This document shows, one piece after another, positions 6,516-14,540 of a DNA stretch of 15,614 nt (positions are counted from its first letter, which is position 1; every line of letters starts with the position of its first letter). This DNA comes from CAJKWP01 sp964554475. Lineage in GTDB: Bacteria > Bacillota > Clostridia > Christensenellales > UBA1242. The stretch covers positions 1 to 15,614 of the forward strand of contig CAZKOT010000030.1 in assembly GCA_964554475.1 (NCBI GenBank), given 5' to 3'. The translations under genes were made by a program, and so were the position numbers. The notes under the pieces were generated by a model. It was not told the DNA's origin. It searched no databases and was given only the letters and a program-made list of their open reading frames with translations.

Positions 6516-6971
6516 TTAATGACAAAGTGAAAGTAAATTTTCTTCAATTTTAATATTATTGAGTTTTGATTTTGGATTTTCGGTAAATTCGTGATTTGGA
6601 TGTAAATCTAAAAATTCTTTTAATTTATCAGGAGAAGTTCTAAAAGATTTTTTTAAGGATGAATAAACAATGTTTAAATAAAAATTTTGGATTTCATGAT
6701 TTTGAACTAGTTGTTTGTCAGTTATGAAATCATTTTTAAATAAGTGTTCGTTAGGGTTGTAGGAAGCAACAAGTTTTTTTGGTGTTAAAAAAAATTTATG
6801 AGAATGTGAAGAGATTATTACTCTATTGAGATATATTTCTTTAGCATTTGGAAATAGTTTTACAATTAATTCAATTAATTGAATTTTTCTAAATTTAATT
6901 AATTCTTTTTCTACAATAGAAAAATTTATATTATGAATACTTTCATCATCATTTACTATAAAACAATTCAC
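6516..6971 (-). CDS. Uncharacterised protein, first gene of paralogous pair
   Basis: An unrecognised 151-residue protein with no signal peptide or membrane segment. The core shared with the downstream paralogue runs from LIELIVKLFPNAKEI (32-46) through FFLTPKKL (60-67) to EIQNFYLNIVYSSLKK (93-108). It has a private C-terminal tail of about 40 residues ending NLLSLCH. I place the start at GTG 6971: GGAG lies six bases upstream of it. The longer reading from TTG 6983 has no Shine-Dalgarno and would place GGAG inside the gene. It is transcribed from a perfect sigma-A consensus promoter 48 bases upstream, the strongest promoter in the window by sequence. Function unknown; the fold may be a small alpha/beta domain, but that is only a guess. 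Confidence 0.75.
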   Translation of the reverse strand: MNCFIVNDDESIHNINFSIVEKELIKFRKIQLIELIVKLFPNAKEIYLNRVIISSHSHKFFLTPKKLVASYNPNEHLFKNDFITDKQLVQNHEIQNFYLNIVYSSLKKSFRTSPDKLKEFLDLHPNHEFTENPKSKLNNIKIEENLLSLCH

Positions 6972-7018
6972 AACAATCTCCAATTTTTAAAAAGATTTTT
7001 TTTTATGAATTCATCTTT

Positions 7019-7047
7019 ATTATAGTTTAAAAAGAAAAAAATGTCAA
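7019..7047 (-). promoter_or_regulatory. Perfect consensus sigma-A promoter of the paralogue operon
   Basis: On the minus strand, TTGACA (7047-7042), exactly 17 bases and TATAAT (7024-7019). The start would be near 7012, about 40 bases before the GTG at 6971. It suggests strong vegetative transcription. Confidence 0.85.
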
Positions 7048-7228
7048 GTAGGGATTTTTTTTGTAGATTAATTTATTTGAAATTATACGCTTTGCAGTCA
7101 TTATGTTGGTTAACAAATGAATTTTTTTTAAAATTAATGTTATAATAATATTTGAAAATAAAAAATTTCGATTTAGTCACTTTTTTTAGAGTTTCAGTAA
7201 CAAGTTCGTTTTAAAAAATTGTTTAATA

Positions 7229-7237
7229 TGTTATAAT
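7229..7237 (+). promoter_or_regulatory. Extended -10 promoter of the small lipoprotein
   Basis: TGT-TATAAT at 7229-7237, with a poor -35 seventeen bases upstream. Transcription would start near 7244, before AGGAGAGG and the ATG at 7274. A near copy (ATGTTATAATAAT) occurs at 7137-7149 and may be a second start. Confidence 0.5.
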
Positions 7238-7273
7238 AATTTGTTTTAAAAAAATTATTAAAAGGAGAGGAAA

Positions 7274-7927
7274 ATGAAAAAAGTTTTAAAATTTGCTTTT
7301 ATTTTGGTTGCTCTTTGTTTGCCATTAGCTTTGGCAGGATGTTGGGGGAGTAATGAGGTAGAGTTGAGTGCTCAAATTATTATGAATTCAACATTAGAAA
7401 ACATTAAGCCTAATTCTAGATTTGCAATATCACTAATTTCTTTTGGAGGAGAAGAAAATGATGGTCAATATATTGCAATAAAAAAAGAAGGAACAGTTTT
7501 GTCTTACTTTTATGGAGAAACTGAAAATCCTACCGAACATCCTGATTTAAATAATGTTTTTGCTGAAGAAACATTTATTGCAACTACTGACGAATGGAGT
7601 GCGATTGAAAATGTTTTAGACAATATTGAAGAATTTATAAACTACGAACCAACAGACCCAGATTCAGAATATAATGGTGTTTTTTTTGGTTTACAATTTC
7701 AAATGAGCATGTTTTATGAAAATTTTAATGCAGTTAATTATGACGAGGTTAATCTTGTTGATAATACATTTGACATAACTTTTGTTAATCCTGATGAAGG
7801 ACTTGATCCGGGAACAATTTCTAGAGCAGTTGTTGAATTAAATTCTAACAAGTCTTTGAAAAGCATAATTTATTATGAAGTTTCATTAAATGAAAATCCT
7901 TCCGCAAGCATTATTTTTGCATACTAA
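7274..7927 (+). CDS. Predicted small lipoprotein, function unknown
   Basis: This 217-residue protein has a classic lipoprotein signal: basic MKKVLK, a hydrophobic stretch to about residue 21 and the lipobox LAGC with Cys23. After cleavage by signal peptidase II, a mature part of about 195 residues would be anchored on the outer face of the membrane. The mature part is acidic and rich in Asn, Glu and aromatic residues (ISLISFGGEEND, TTDEWSAIENVLDNIEEF, FFGLQFQMSMFYENF). No domain is recognised and no transmembrane helix follows. AGGAGAGG precedes the ATG. It stands alone between its own promoter and terminator, divergent from the paralogue operon. Lipoprotein status is well supported; its role is unknown. 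Confidence 0.85.
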   Translation: MKKVLKFAFILVALCLPLALAGCWGSNEVELSAQIIMNSTLENIKPNSRFAISLISFGGEENDGQYIAIKKEGTVLSYFYGETENPTEHPDLNNVFAEETFIATTDEWSAIENVLDNIEEFINYEPTDPDSEYNGVFFGLQFQMSMFYENFNAVNYDEVNLVDNTFDITFVNPDEGLDPGTISRAVVELNSNKSLKSIIYYEVSLNENPSASIIFAY

Positions 7928-7946
7928 TAATTTGATTTATTTTAAT

Positions 7947-7979
7947 AAAAAGTTATTGTGAATCTCAATAACTTTTTTT
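7947..7979 (+). terminator. Intrinsic terminator of the small lipoprotein gene
   Basis: AAAAAGTTATTG (7947-7958) and CAATAACTTTTT pair over 12 bases around TGAATCT, with a T7 run at 7973-7979. It lies 20 bases after the stop codon. Confidence 0.85.
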
Positions 7980-8130
7980 AATGCTAATTTTTCCTTTGAT
8001 ATATTAATGTTTTTTATTACAATTATAGTGGTTTTAGTTTTGTATTGTATTATTTATTAATTCTTTTATTTTGAAAATATTAGGAGTTTGTATAATAGTT
8101 ATTTGAAATTAAAAAATTTAATTTGCATTT

Positions 8131-8160
8131 TTGTGTTTTTAGATGATTAGTTATTATAAT
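8131..8160 (+). promoter_or_regulatory. Candidate promoter of rarA
   Basis: TTGTGT (8131-8136), 18 bases and TATAAT (8155-8160). The start would fall near 8167, close to the Shine-Dalgarno AAGGTG (8169-8174). The -10 is convincing and the -35 only partial; the implied leader is very short. Confidence 0.4.
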
Positions 8161-8178
8161 TTCTTTAAAAGGTGAAGA

Positions 8179-9432
8179 ATGGAAAAAATACCTCTTGCTG
8201 AAAGAATGCGTCCAAAAAATTTAGACGAATTTGTAGGGCAGGAACACATAGTTGGAAAAGGAAAATTACTTCGCCGAGCAATTGAAGCCGGTGAAGTTGG
8301 AAGTTGCATTTTTTATGGTCCTCCAGGAACAGGCAAAACGACACTTGCACATATTATTGCAAATCAATTAAAAGGTGAATTTAAAAAGCTTAATGCAGTT
8401 TCAAGCGGAGTTGCTGATGCAAAAGCAATTATTGACTTGGCAAGAAGTCAAAAAGCAATGTTTGGCACACAAACTTATCTTTTACTTGACGAATGTCATC
8501 GTTGGAATAAAGCTCAAAGTGATTGTGTTTTGGCTGCTATTGAAGATGGAAGTATTGTTTTTATTGGTTCTACAACTGAAAATCCGTTTACTTCAATGAC
8601 ACGTGCTATTGTTTCCCGTTGTCGTGTTTTTGAATTTACTTCTTTGAGTGAAATAGACATCTTAAAAAAATTAAAATTTGCAACAAATGAAAGCGAAAGA
8701 GGTTTGGGTGGACTTCCGCTTGAAGTAACAGACGAGGCTTTTAAACATATTGCTTGGGCAGCAGGAGGAGATGTTCGAATGGCATATAATGCTTTGGAAC
8801 TTGCAGCAAAAACAACTCCGCTTAATAAAAATAAAAAAATTGTTATTGACCTTGATGCTGCACAAAATTCTATTCAAAAAAAAGCATTAAGTATTGATGA
8901 AAATGCTTATTATGACATATTAAGTTCTTTTTGTAAGAGTATTAGAGGAAGTGATACAGAAGCGGCTTTGTATTACTCCCAACGTCTTATTTTAGCTGGA
9001 GTTGACCCATTAATTATTGCTCGACGTTTAGTTGCACATACAAGTGAAGATATTGGAATGGCGGACAGTAACGCACTACTTCTTGCAACAAGCGCAATGT
9101 ATGCAATTGAAAAAATGGGTGTCCCCGAAGGATTAATTCCCCTTTCCCATGCAATTATTTATGCTTGTGAAGCGGAAAAATCAAATTCTGTTGTAAAAGC
9201 ACTCGGCATGGCGAAAGAGGATGCTGAAAATGTTCGTGATGACAATTTTTTACATCATCTTTTAAATCATCCTAGCACAAATGATAAGAACAGTGTAAAA
9301 TATAAATATCCTCATGATTATGGTGGATATGTCAAGCAACAATATATGCCCGAAAAATTAAAAGACAAAATTTATTATGTGCCGAGTGAAAACGGGAAAG
9401 AGAAGGGCTTAATTAGAAAGAAATTTAAATAA
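8179..9432 (+). CDS. rarA: Replication-associated recombination protein RarA (MgsA) AAA+ ATPase
   Basis: RarA/MgsA acts at stalled replication forks; the family is related to clamp-loader ATPases and works as a cytoplasmic tetramer. The 417-residue length is normal. It opens with PLAERMRPKNLDEFVGQEH. Walker A is GPPGTGKT (47-54) and Walker B LLLDE (101-105), continuing CHRWNKAQ where most homologues read IHRFNKAQ. Sensor 1 is GSTTENP (130-136), the arginine-finger region SRCRVFEF (146-153) and sensor 2 GGDVR. The C-terminal family domain includes RRLVAHTSEDIGMAD and the late signature KYPHDYGGYVKQQYMP. All catalytic motifs are intact. AAGGTG precedes the ATG by four bases. Single gene, followed by a 17-base AT palindrome. 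Confidence 0.97.
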   Translation: MEKIPLAERMRPKNLDEFVGQEHIVGKGKLLRRAIEAGEVGSCIFYGPPGTGKTTLAHIIANQLKGEFKKLNAVSSGVADAKAIIDLARSQKAMFGTQTYLLLDECHRWNKAQSDCVLAAIEDGSIVFIGSTTENPFTSMTRAIVSRCRVFEFTSLSEIDILKKLKFATNESERGLGGLPLEVTDEAFKHIAWAAGGDVRMAYNALELAAKTTPLNKNKKIVIDLDAAQNSIQKKALSIDENAYYDILSSFCKSIRGSDTEAALYYSQRLILAGVDPLIIARRLVAHTSEDIGMADSNALLLATSAMYAIEKMGVPEGLIPLSHAIIYACEAEKSNSVVKALGMAKEDAENVRDDNFLHHLLNHPSTNDKNSVKYKYPHDYGGYVKQQYMPEKLKDKIYYVPSENGKEKGLIRKKFK

Positions 9433-9745
9433 CTGTGAGTATTAATTACTGAAAGATTAGATGTTTTTGTAAAATTTAAACAATATAAATATTTTGTTTT
9501 AAGTTGGAGTTGATTTTTGAAAATTATGTTAAAATTAGTATTTTTTTAAATAAAATTAACAGTTTTTTATTTAAAAAAATATAAATATTAATTGATTTTT
9601 TATAAATAATAATAAATATAAAAAATTATTAATCATTTGATGGACATTCTCAGATTGAATAATGTAAACTAACTTTAGAAATTTTATACATACAAATTGT
9701 GGTTATTTAATTTTTTTTATAAAATATTTTATTAAGGAGAACATA
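9433..9745. other. 313-base AT-rich intergenic region
   Basis: It contains the long palindrome at 9539-9581 and a possible promoter for the large lipoprotein: TTGTGG (9697-9702), 17 bases and TAAAAT (9720-9725). That promoter would leave only a few bases before AAGGAG at 9734-9739. No ORF or RNA gene is seen. Confidence 0.5.
9539..9581. terminator. 17-base perfect AT palindrome, likely rarA terminator
   Basis: TATTTTTTTAAATAAAA (9539-9555) and TTTTATTTAAAAAAATA (9565-9581) are exactly complementary around a nine-base loop. All pairs are A-T. It lies 106 bases after the rarA stop and lacks a clear T-run beyond the stem, so a terminator role is likely but not certain. Confidence 0.5.
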
Positions 9746-11488
9746 ATGAAAAAATTTTTTAGTTCAATTTTAATATGCTTACTACTAGTCGTCTCTTCAG
9801 TTTTACTAGTATCATGTGGGCAAGAACCTCAGGATAGTGGAGAAGGAGATGATATTCCACTAGCACAAATTGTGTACACTTACCAGCAATCTGACCCCGC
9901 ATTTAATGGATCTCAATTAATTCTTGATCCTAATGATAATACGTTTGATTTGCAATTGTATATACAAAATGATGAGTTTGAATTGGAAATGTATGAATTA
10001 AGATCTGAAACAAGATATGTTGCTTCTGGGACATATACAAAAAGCGGAGATGATTATTCTTTAGCAATATCAAATTTTACTGAACAAGAATATAATTTTG
10101 GCATTTTAACAAATGAAAAAATATTTAATGAAATAATTCCTGAAGAAAATATTCAAAAATATTTTCAAATATTTCTTAATTTAAATATTAATGAAAGATT
10201 TGCAAGCTTTGTATTAATGGAAGAAGAACAAGTTGTTACATTAACAGCTCCTGGTCAAACAATTGAAACATATGAAATTGTGAATACTCTACAATTGATA
10301 GATCCTTTTTTATTACTCTCATATTCCCCATTTGGCTATGATTATTTTTTTGAAATAGGCACTTCAGAATATGATGCAATTAATGCAATTGCATTTTATC
10401 AAATGTCACCAAATGGTAATCTTATAGAATTTATTGGTTATTATTTTTATGATAAAGTTCATTCTTTAACAGGAGTTGATTTTAACACCGCAGGATTATA
10501 CAATGCGAAATTAACATTAATTGGAGGAAATAGTATTAACCTCAAAATACGCATTGGCAATTCAAAAGAAACAACAAAATTAGTTTCAAATCTTTTTCAA
10601 CCATATTATTATGTTGAAAAATATTCATCGATTTTTGATACTACTAATGATTTTTATGAGAATTATGTTTACTTAATGGATGCAATGTTTAATGTAAGAG
10701 ACACTATTGATTTAAATGATTCTTCAAGAATTACTATTACTGGTTTTGATTCATCAACTGTTGGGAAAAAATTTGTTACTGTAACTTTTACTGATGATAA
10801 TGTTGATCCCGAGCAAAATCTTGGAACTTTAACTTGTAAGATTTTTTATGAAGTATTTGAAACTTCTGAACCTTCTGTTCCTGTTAAGTTCTATTCAATA
10901 GGAGCAAACTATGATGTGGACTATGTTGTTATTGAAAAAGGTTCTCAAATTTCATCATTAGCATCATTAACCGAATATTATTTAGAATATGATACAAGTC
11001 ATGGTGCTGAAGCTGGAATTAAAGTTTATTTTTCAGAATTTGGAACAAATCCAGATTTGGAAATTTCAGGATTAAATTTAGCTCAAGCCGGACTTCAAAC
11101 TGCGACAATAACTTATAAAGGTGTTCCAGCAAATGTTTTGTTTATTGTTTACGATATAGAAAATCCATTTGATATTTCAGTAAGATTTTCAAATCCATCC
11201 GATAGTCAATTATTAATGCTCGATGCTAACGATTATGACTTATCAGATTATTCTATAAGCATAAAATGTGTTGACGGAACATTTGTAGACACTTCTCTTA
11301 CTGAAATTTTTAAAACTCCTGAATTTGATCCTGAAAATATAAAACAAATTTATTATGATATTGAACATGCAGAAGCAGACTTCAATAATCAAAATTTTTC
11401 AAATTTTTATTCTTATACCCAAACTTTTGATGTTTTTGGTTTCACATATGAAATTACACTTTACATCGGATTTTACTCAAATGTATAA
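9746..11488 (+). CDS. Large predicted lipoprotein with Ig-like repeats
   Basis: This 580-residue protein has a lipoprotein signal: MKKFF, a hydrophobic core and the lipobox LVSC with Cys24, followed by a charged linker. The mature part of about 557 residues would be anchored outside the membrane. A motif recurs three times: LTGVDFNTAGLYNAKLTL (241-258), ITGFDSSTVGKKFVTVTF (331-348) and ISGLNLAQAGLQTATITY (440-457). Each is followed by a further strand. The pattern, hydrophobic-x-G then four to six residues, G and two strands, resembles the second half of bacterial Ig-like domains that often occur in surface proteins. Residues 30-230 are different, with ASGTYTKSGDDYSLAIS like a small beta-barrel strand pair. 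AAGGAG precedes the ATG. No cell-wall anchor follows; ligand and role are unknown. Confidence 0.85.
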   Translation: MKKFFSSILICLLLVVSSVLLVSCGQEPQDSGEGDDIPLAQIVYTYQQSDPAFNGSQLILDPNDNTFDLQLYIQNDEFELEMYELRSETRYVASGTYTKSGDDYSLAISNFTEQEYNFGILTNEKIFNEIIPEENIQKYFQIFLNLNINERFASFVLMEEEQVVTLTAPGQTIETYEIVNTLQLIDPFLLLSYSPFGYDYFFEIGTSEYDAINAIAFYQMSPNGNLIEFIGYYFYDKVHSLTGVDFNTAGLYNAKLTLIGGNSINLKIRIGNSKETTKLVSNLFQPYYYVEKYSSIFDTTNDFYENYVYLMDAMFNVRDTIDLNDSSRITITGFDSSTVGKKFVTVTFTDDNVDPEQNLGTLTCKIFYEVFETSEPSVPVKFYSIGANYDVDYVVIEKGSQISSLASLTEYYLEYDTSHGAEAGIKVYFSEFGTNPDLEISGLNLAQAGLQTATITYKGVPANVLFIVYDIENPFDISVRFSNPSDSQLLMLDANDYDLSDYSISIKCVDGTFVDTSLTEIFKTPEFDPENIKQIYYDIEHAEADFNNQNFSNFYSYTQTFDVFGFTYEITLYIGFYSNV

Positions 11489-11502
11489 TATCTCTTAAAA
11501 AT

Positions 11503-11543
11503 AAAAGGTAATGGATTTCAAAAAAATTCCATTGCCTTTTTTT
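11503..11543 (+). terminator. Intrinsic terminator of the large lipoprotein gene
   Basis: AAAAGGTAATGGA (11503-11515) pairs with TCCATTGCCTTTT, with one T-G wobble, around an AT-rich loop that can pair further. A T7 run follows. It lies 14 bases after the stop. Confidence 0.85.
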
Positions 11544-11671
11544 ATTTTTGTGTTTTCAATAATGTCTTTTATAAATAAAAATATTTTTCTTAAAATAAAT
11601 GTATTTAAAGTAGTATGCTTTTTTATGTTTAATAATTTTTATTGATGCTTTGATACTTGAAAAGAATAATC

Positions 11672-11706
11672 ACATAAAAACGGTGGTAATTTTAACGTTT
11701 TTATGT
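11672..11706. repeat. 11-base perfect inverted repeat before the kinase-like gene
   Basis: ACATAAAAACG (11672-11682) and CGTTTTTATGT (11696-11706) are exact complements around 13 bases. The right arm ends 12 bases before the GTG start and abuts a possible extended -10, TGT-TAAACT (11704-11712). Operator and leader hairpin are both possible. Confidence 0.6.
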
Positions 11707-11718
11707 TAAACTTTACTT

Positions 11719-12198
11719 GTGAGTAAATCTTTAATCGTCATTACTGGTCTGATGGAAAAGTTTAATGGGGTAGTTGCGACTTTAATTTGTGAAAAACTCG
11801 GAATGTATTTTTTAGATGTTTCACAACTTTATGAATTTGAAATTGCTCAAAAAGATGAAGTTATTTTAAAATGCGGTATTGATTATCTCAAAAAACTTGA
11901 AAGTAAGCTTATTGATTCGGTTACCGGTTATGAAAATACAGTTGTTTTAATGAGTTATGATTTATATGTTTCAAACGGAAATTATAAAAAATTTTCACCT
12001 AAAGCATATACTTTTTACATCAAATTTCCCAAATCATTTTTTGAACAAGAAAATTCTAACATCATCAATAAAATAGCTTACATTGACAGAGACAAATTTT
12101 TAACCGATAATTGTGAGTGTATTATTTCTTTAAGAGGAAGGCATCATAATAAAGCATTGAAAGAAATTATTAAATATTTAAAAGATGTTGCAATCTAG
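11719..12198 (+). CDS. Degenerate shikimate-kinase-like P-loop protein, probable pseudoenzyme
   Basis: The layout of this 159-residue protein follows shikimate kinase, by eye. LIVITG opens strand 1; GLMEKFNGVVATLICEKLGMYFLDV (10-34) stands where the kinase has its P-loop, helix and FIDxD; CGIDYLKKLESKLI (52-65) parallels the GEEYFRKLESEVL block. A strand with TVVLMSYDL sits where the GGG loop should be, then AYTFYIKFP like VVYLxxP. Key residues are lost: no Lys-Ser/Thr closes the P-loop, the shikimate-binding Arg of FRxxE is replaced, and GGG is absent. Catalysis is therefore unlikely. GTG 11719 is the only initiator between an in-frame stop (11707) and strand 1. No Shine-Dalgarno is visible, so the message may be leaderless. 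The frame is uninterrupted. A different P-loop nucleotide kinase ancestry is the main alternative. Confidence 0.6.
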   Translation: MSKSLIVITGLMEKFNGVVATLICEKLGMYFLDVSQLYEFEIAQKDEVILKCGIDYLKKLESKLIDSVTGYENTVVLMSYDLYVSNGNYKKFSPKAYTFYIKFPKSFFEQENSNIINKIAYIDRDKFLTDNCECIISLRGRHHNKALKEIIKYLKDVAI

Positions 12199-12375
12199 AA
12201 TTACACATGAAGATATAAGCGAAAATAAACAAAAAAATTTAGGAATTATTAAGCATTAAAAAAAATAATTATCCAGTGAAGTTGGTTTTGGAGCGTCAGT
12301 GATACTCAACATATCAAACATTAATTATCGTTATATTTTATGTACATTTATTAAACTAAAAATAGGGGTTTCAAA

Positions 12376-14325
12376 ATGGATTTAACACAAAAAGCTATAA
12401 ACTATGTTCAAGCAATTTCAGCTGAAATAATTGTGAAAGCAGACAGTGGGCATACAGGAGTTGCACTTGGTGCATCAGCTATTTTATTTGCTCTGTTCAA
12501 AGATCATTATCTTTTCGATACGAGAGGGGAGCATGTTAACCGTGATAGATTTGTTCTTTCTGCAGGTCATGCAAGCGCTCTTTATTATACACTTCTTCAT
12601 GTTTTTGGTTTTAATGTGAGTTTGGAAGATTTAGAAAATTTTCGTCAACTCAATTCAAAAACATCAGGACATCCTGAACTAAAACTAATAAGGGGTATTG
12701 AGTGTACAACTGGTCCGCTTGGTCAAGGTGTAGCAAATGCTGTTGGAATGGCAATTGCATCAAAGCATTATGCAAAATTATTTAATGTTTTGGAATTTAA
12801 TATTTTTGATAACAAAACTTATTGCTTTGTTGGTGATGGAGATTTAATGGAAGGTGTTGCTTTAGAAGCAATTTCTCTTGCAGGTCATCTAAAATTGAAC
12901 AATTTGATTTTACTTTATGATTATAATAACATCACTGCAGACGGAAAACTAAATCTTTCTAATGATGAAGACATTGTGAAAAAATTTGAAGCACAGGGTT
13001 GGAAAACAATTTTTGTTAATAATGGTAATGATTATGAATCTGTTACAAAGGCAATTGGAAAGGCAAAAAAAGAAACTCAAAAACCAGTTATTGTGATTTT
13101 TAAAACAAAAATTGGCTATAAAAGTGAGCGAGAAAACGACCATAAAATTCATGGTATGGAATTAACAGATGCGGAATTTTTAAAACTTAAGGAAAAATTA
13201 GGCATAACAACAAATATGTTTATTCCAAATTCAATTTTGAAATTTTGTCGTCTTTCAACAGATGCAAATAATCGTATTATTGAAGAGTGGACTCAGAATT
13301 TGATTTTGTATAAAACAACTCATCCTGAACTTTTTAGAATTTTTGAAGCATACACTCAAGAAGGAAAATTTACAAAAGAAAAAATGTATAAAATCTTTAG
13401 TGAAGAAAAAGGAAGAATTAATCCTCGTGAAGCAAATAAAAAAATATTAAATGAAATTGCAAGCAAAATACCTAGTTTAATTGGTGGCAGTGCCGATTTG
13501 GTTTGTTCCACAAAAACTTACATTGAAGGCGGAAAAGACATTACTTCTGAAGATTTTAGTGGAAAAAATATATATTTTGGAGTGCGTGAACATGCTATGG
13601 CGGCAATTTGTAATGGAATTACATTATTTGACGGAACTCGAACTTTTTGTTCAACCTTTTTAGTTTTTTCTAATTATATGATGCCTGCAATTCGTATGAG
13701 TGCAATGATGAATTTACCCGTTTGGTATTTTTTCTCCCATGACAGTATTTTTGTTGGTGAGGACGGACCTACACATCAGCCCGTTGAACAAATTACCCAG
13801 CTTCGAGCGGTTCCAAATTTACTTGTTTTTAGACCCTGTGATCCTATTGAATTAATTGATTGTTTTGATGTGGCATTAAAAACACGTCAACCGTGTGCTT
13901 TTCTTTATGCACGTCAATCTCTTCCAATTCTTGCTGTGGGCAAAGAAGGAGAGGCATCAAAAGGAGCATATGTTTTAGAATCAGACCCTGACCCAATTAT
14001 TACATTTTTGGCAAGTGGTAGCGAAGTCGAACTTGTTGTTAATGCAAAAAAACTTTTAAACAAGGAAGACATTCCGGTTGAAATTATTAGTTTTCCATCT
14101 GTTGATTTGTATGAAAAACTTAAAAAACCTATAGTACCTAAAGGTTCGATTGTTATTGCTGTTGAAGCATCAAATGATTATTATTGGCATAAATTCACAA
14201 AAAATATTTTAAATATTGATGAAGTGTACGGAAAGAGTGGAAAATCTGCCGATGTTGCAAATTTTTTTGGCTTTACAACAAATCAAATAATTAATTTTAT
14301 TAGAGGTTTAATTAAAAAGAAATAA
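12376..14325 (+). CDS. tkt: Transketolase
   Basis: Transketolase moves two-carbon units between sugar phosphates in the pentose phosphate pathway, using thiamine diphosphate. The 649 residues are near the usual 650-670. The N-terminal domain has SGHTG (24-28; most homologues have SGHPG), LSAGHASALYY with His65, TTGPLGQG (111-118), the cofactor motif GDGDLMEG (153-160) with NN at 184-185, and His259 in KIHG. The pyrimidine domain has GGSADL (370-375), catalytic Glu405 in VREHAMAA, and HDSIFVGEDGPTHQPVEQ (455-472). A C-terminal transketolase domain follows, with FLASGSE. Family residues for catalysis are present despite the Pro-to-Thr change. GGGGTTT precedes the ATG. It stands alone, with no other pentose phosphate gene nearby and no convincing terminator after it. 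Confidence 0.98.
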   Translation: MDLTQKAINYVQAISAEIIVKADSGHTGVALGASAILFALFKDHYLFDTRGEHVNRDRFVLSAGHASALYYTLLHVFGFNVSLEDLENFRQLNSKTSGHPELKLIRGIECTTGPLGQGVANAVGMAIASKHYAKLFNVLEFNIFDNKTYCFVGDGDLMEGVALEAISLAGHLKLNNLILLYDYNNITADGKLNLSNDEDIVKKFEAQGWKTIFVNNGNDYESVTKAIGKAKKETQKPVIVIFKTKIGYKSERENDHKIHGMELTDAEFLKLKEKLGITTNMFIPNSILKFCRLSTDANNRIIEEWTQNLILYKTTHPELFRIFEAYTQEGKFTKEKMYKIFSEEKGRINPREANKKILNEIASKIPSLIGGSADLVCSTKTYIEGGKDITSEDFSGKNIYFGVREHAMAAICNGITLFDGTRTFCSTFLVFSNYMMPAIRMSAMMNLPVWYFFSHDSIFVGEDGPTHQPVEQITQLRAVPNLLVFRPCDPIELIDCFDVALKTRQPCAFLYARQSLPILAVGKEGEASKGAYVLESDPDPIITFLASGSEVELVVNAKKLLNKEDIPVEIISFPSVDLYEKLKKPIVPKGSIVIAVEASNDYYWHKFTKNILNIDEVYGKSGKSADVANFFGFTTNQIINFIRGLIKKK

Positions 14326-14540
14326 AAAAATATATAAAACAAAGTAATTTTTTTCGTGATAATCAAATTTTTAAAAAACGAATTTTTAAAAGTTTTAATT
14401 CGAATATTAACTGCAATTAAAAGGTAATTTTTAATTAAGTCCTACTTTGCTGTTTTTTGAAACAATATTTTGAGTTTTAATAATTTTTTTTGTCCCGATA
14501 ACGACTATATTTTTTTAAAATTTTGTATTGTCTGTTTTTG

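Noticed and set aside
8165..8350. Minus-strand ORF opposite the start of rarA
   Set aside because: It is antisense to well-conserved rarA codons, and its Phe/Leu/Cys-rich product is typical of a shadow frame.
8375..8599. Plus-strand ORF in another frame inside rarA
   Set aside because: It lies wholly within rarA Walker B and sensor 1 coding sequence; shadow frame.
8671..8877. Minus-strand ORF inside rarA
   Set aside because: Antisense shadow with no start signal; its Cys/Phe-rich composition reflects the complement of Lys/Glu/Ala codons.
12949..13152. Minus-strand ORF inside transketolase
   Set aside because: Antisense to conserved tkt codons; no homology or ribosome binding site.
13481..13663. 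Plus-strand ORF inside transketolase
   Set aside because: Out-of-frame overlap with the GGSADL and VREHAM region of tkt; shadow frame.
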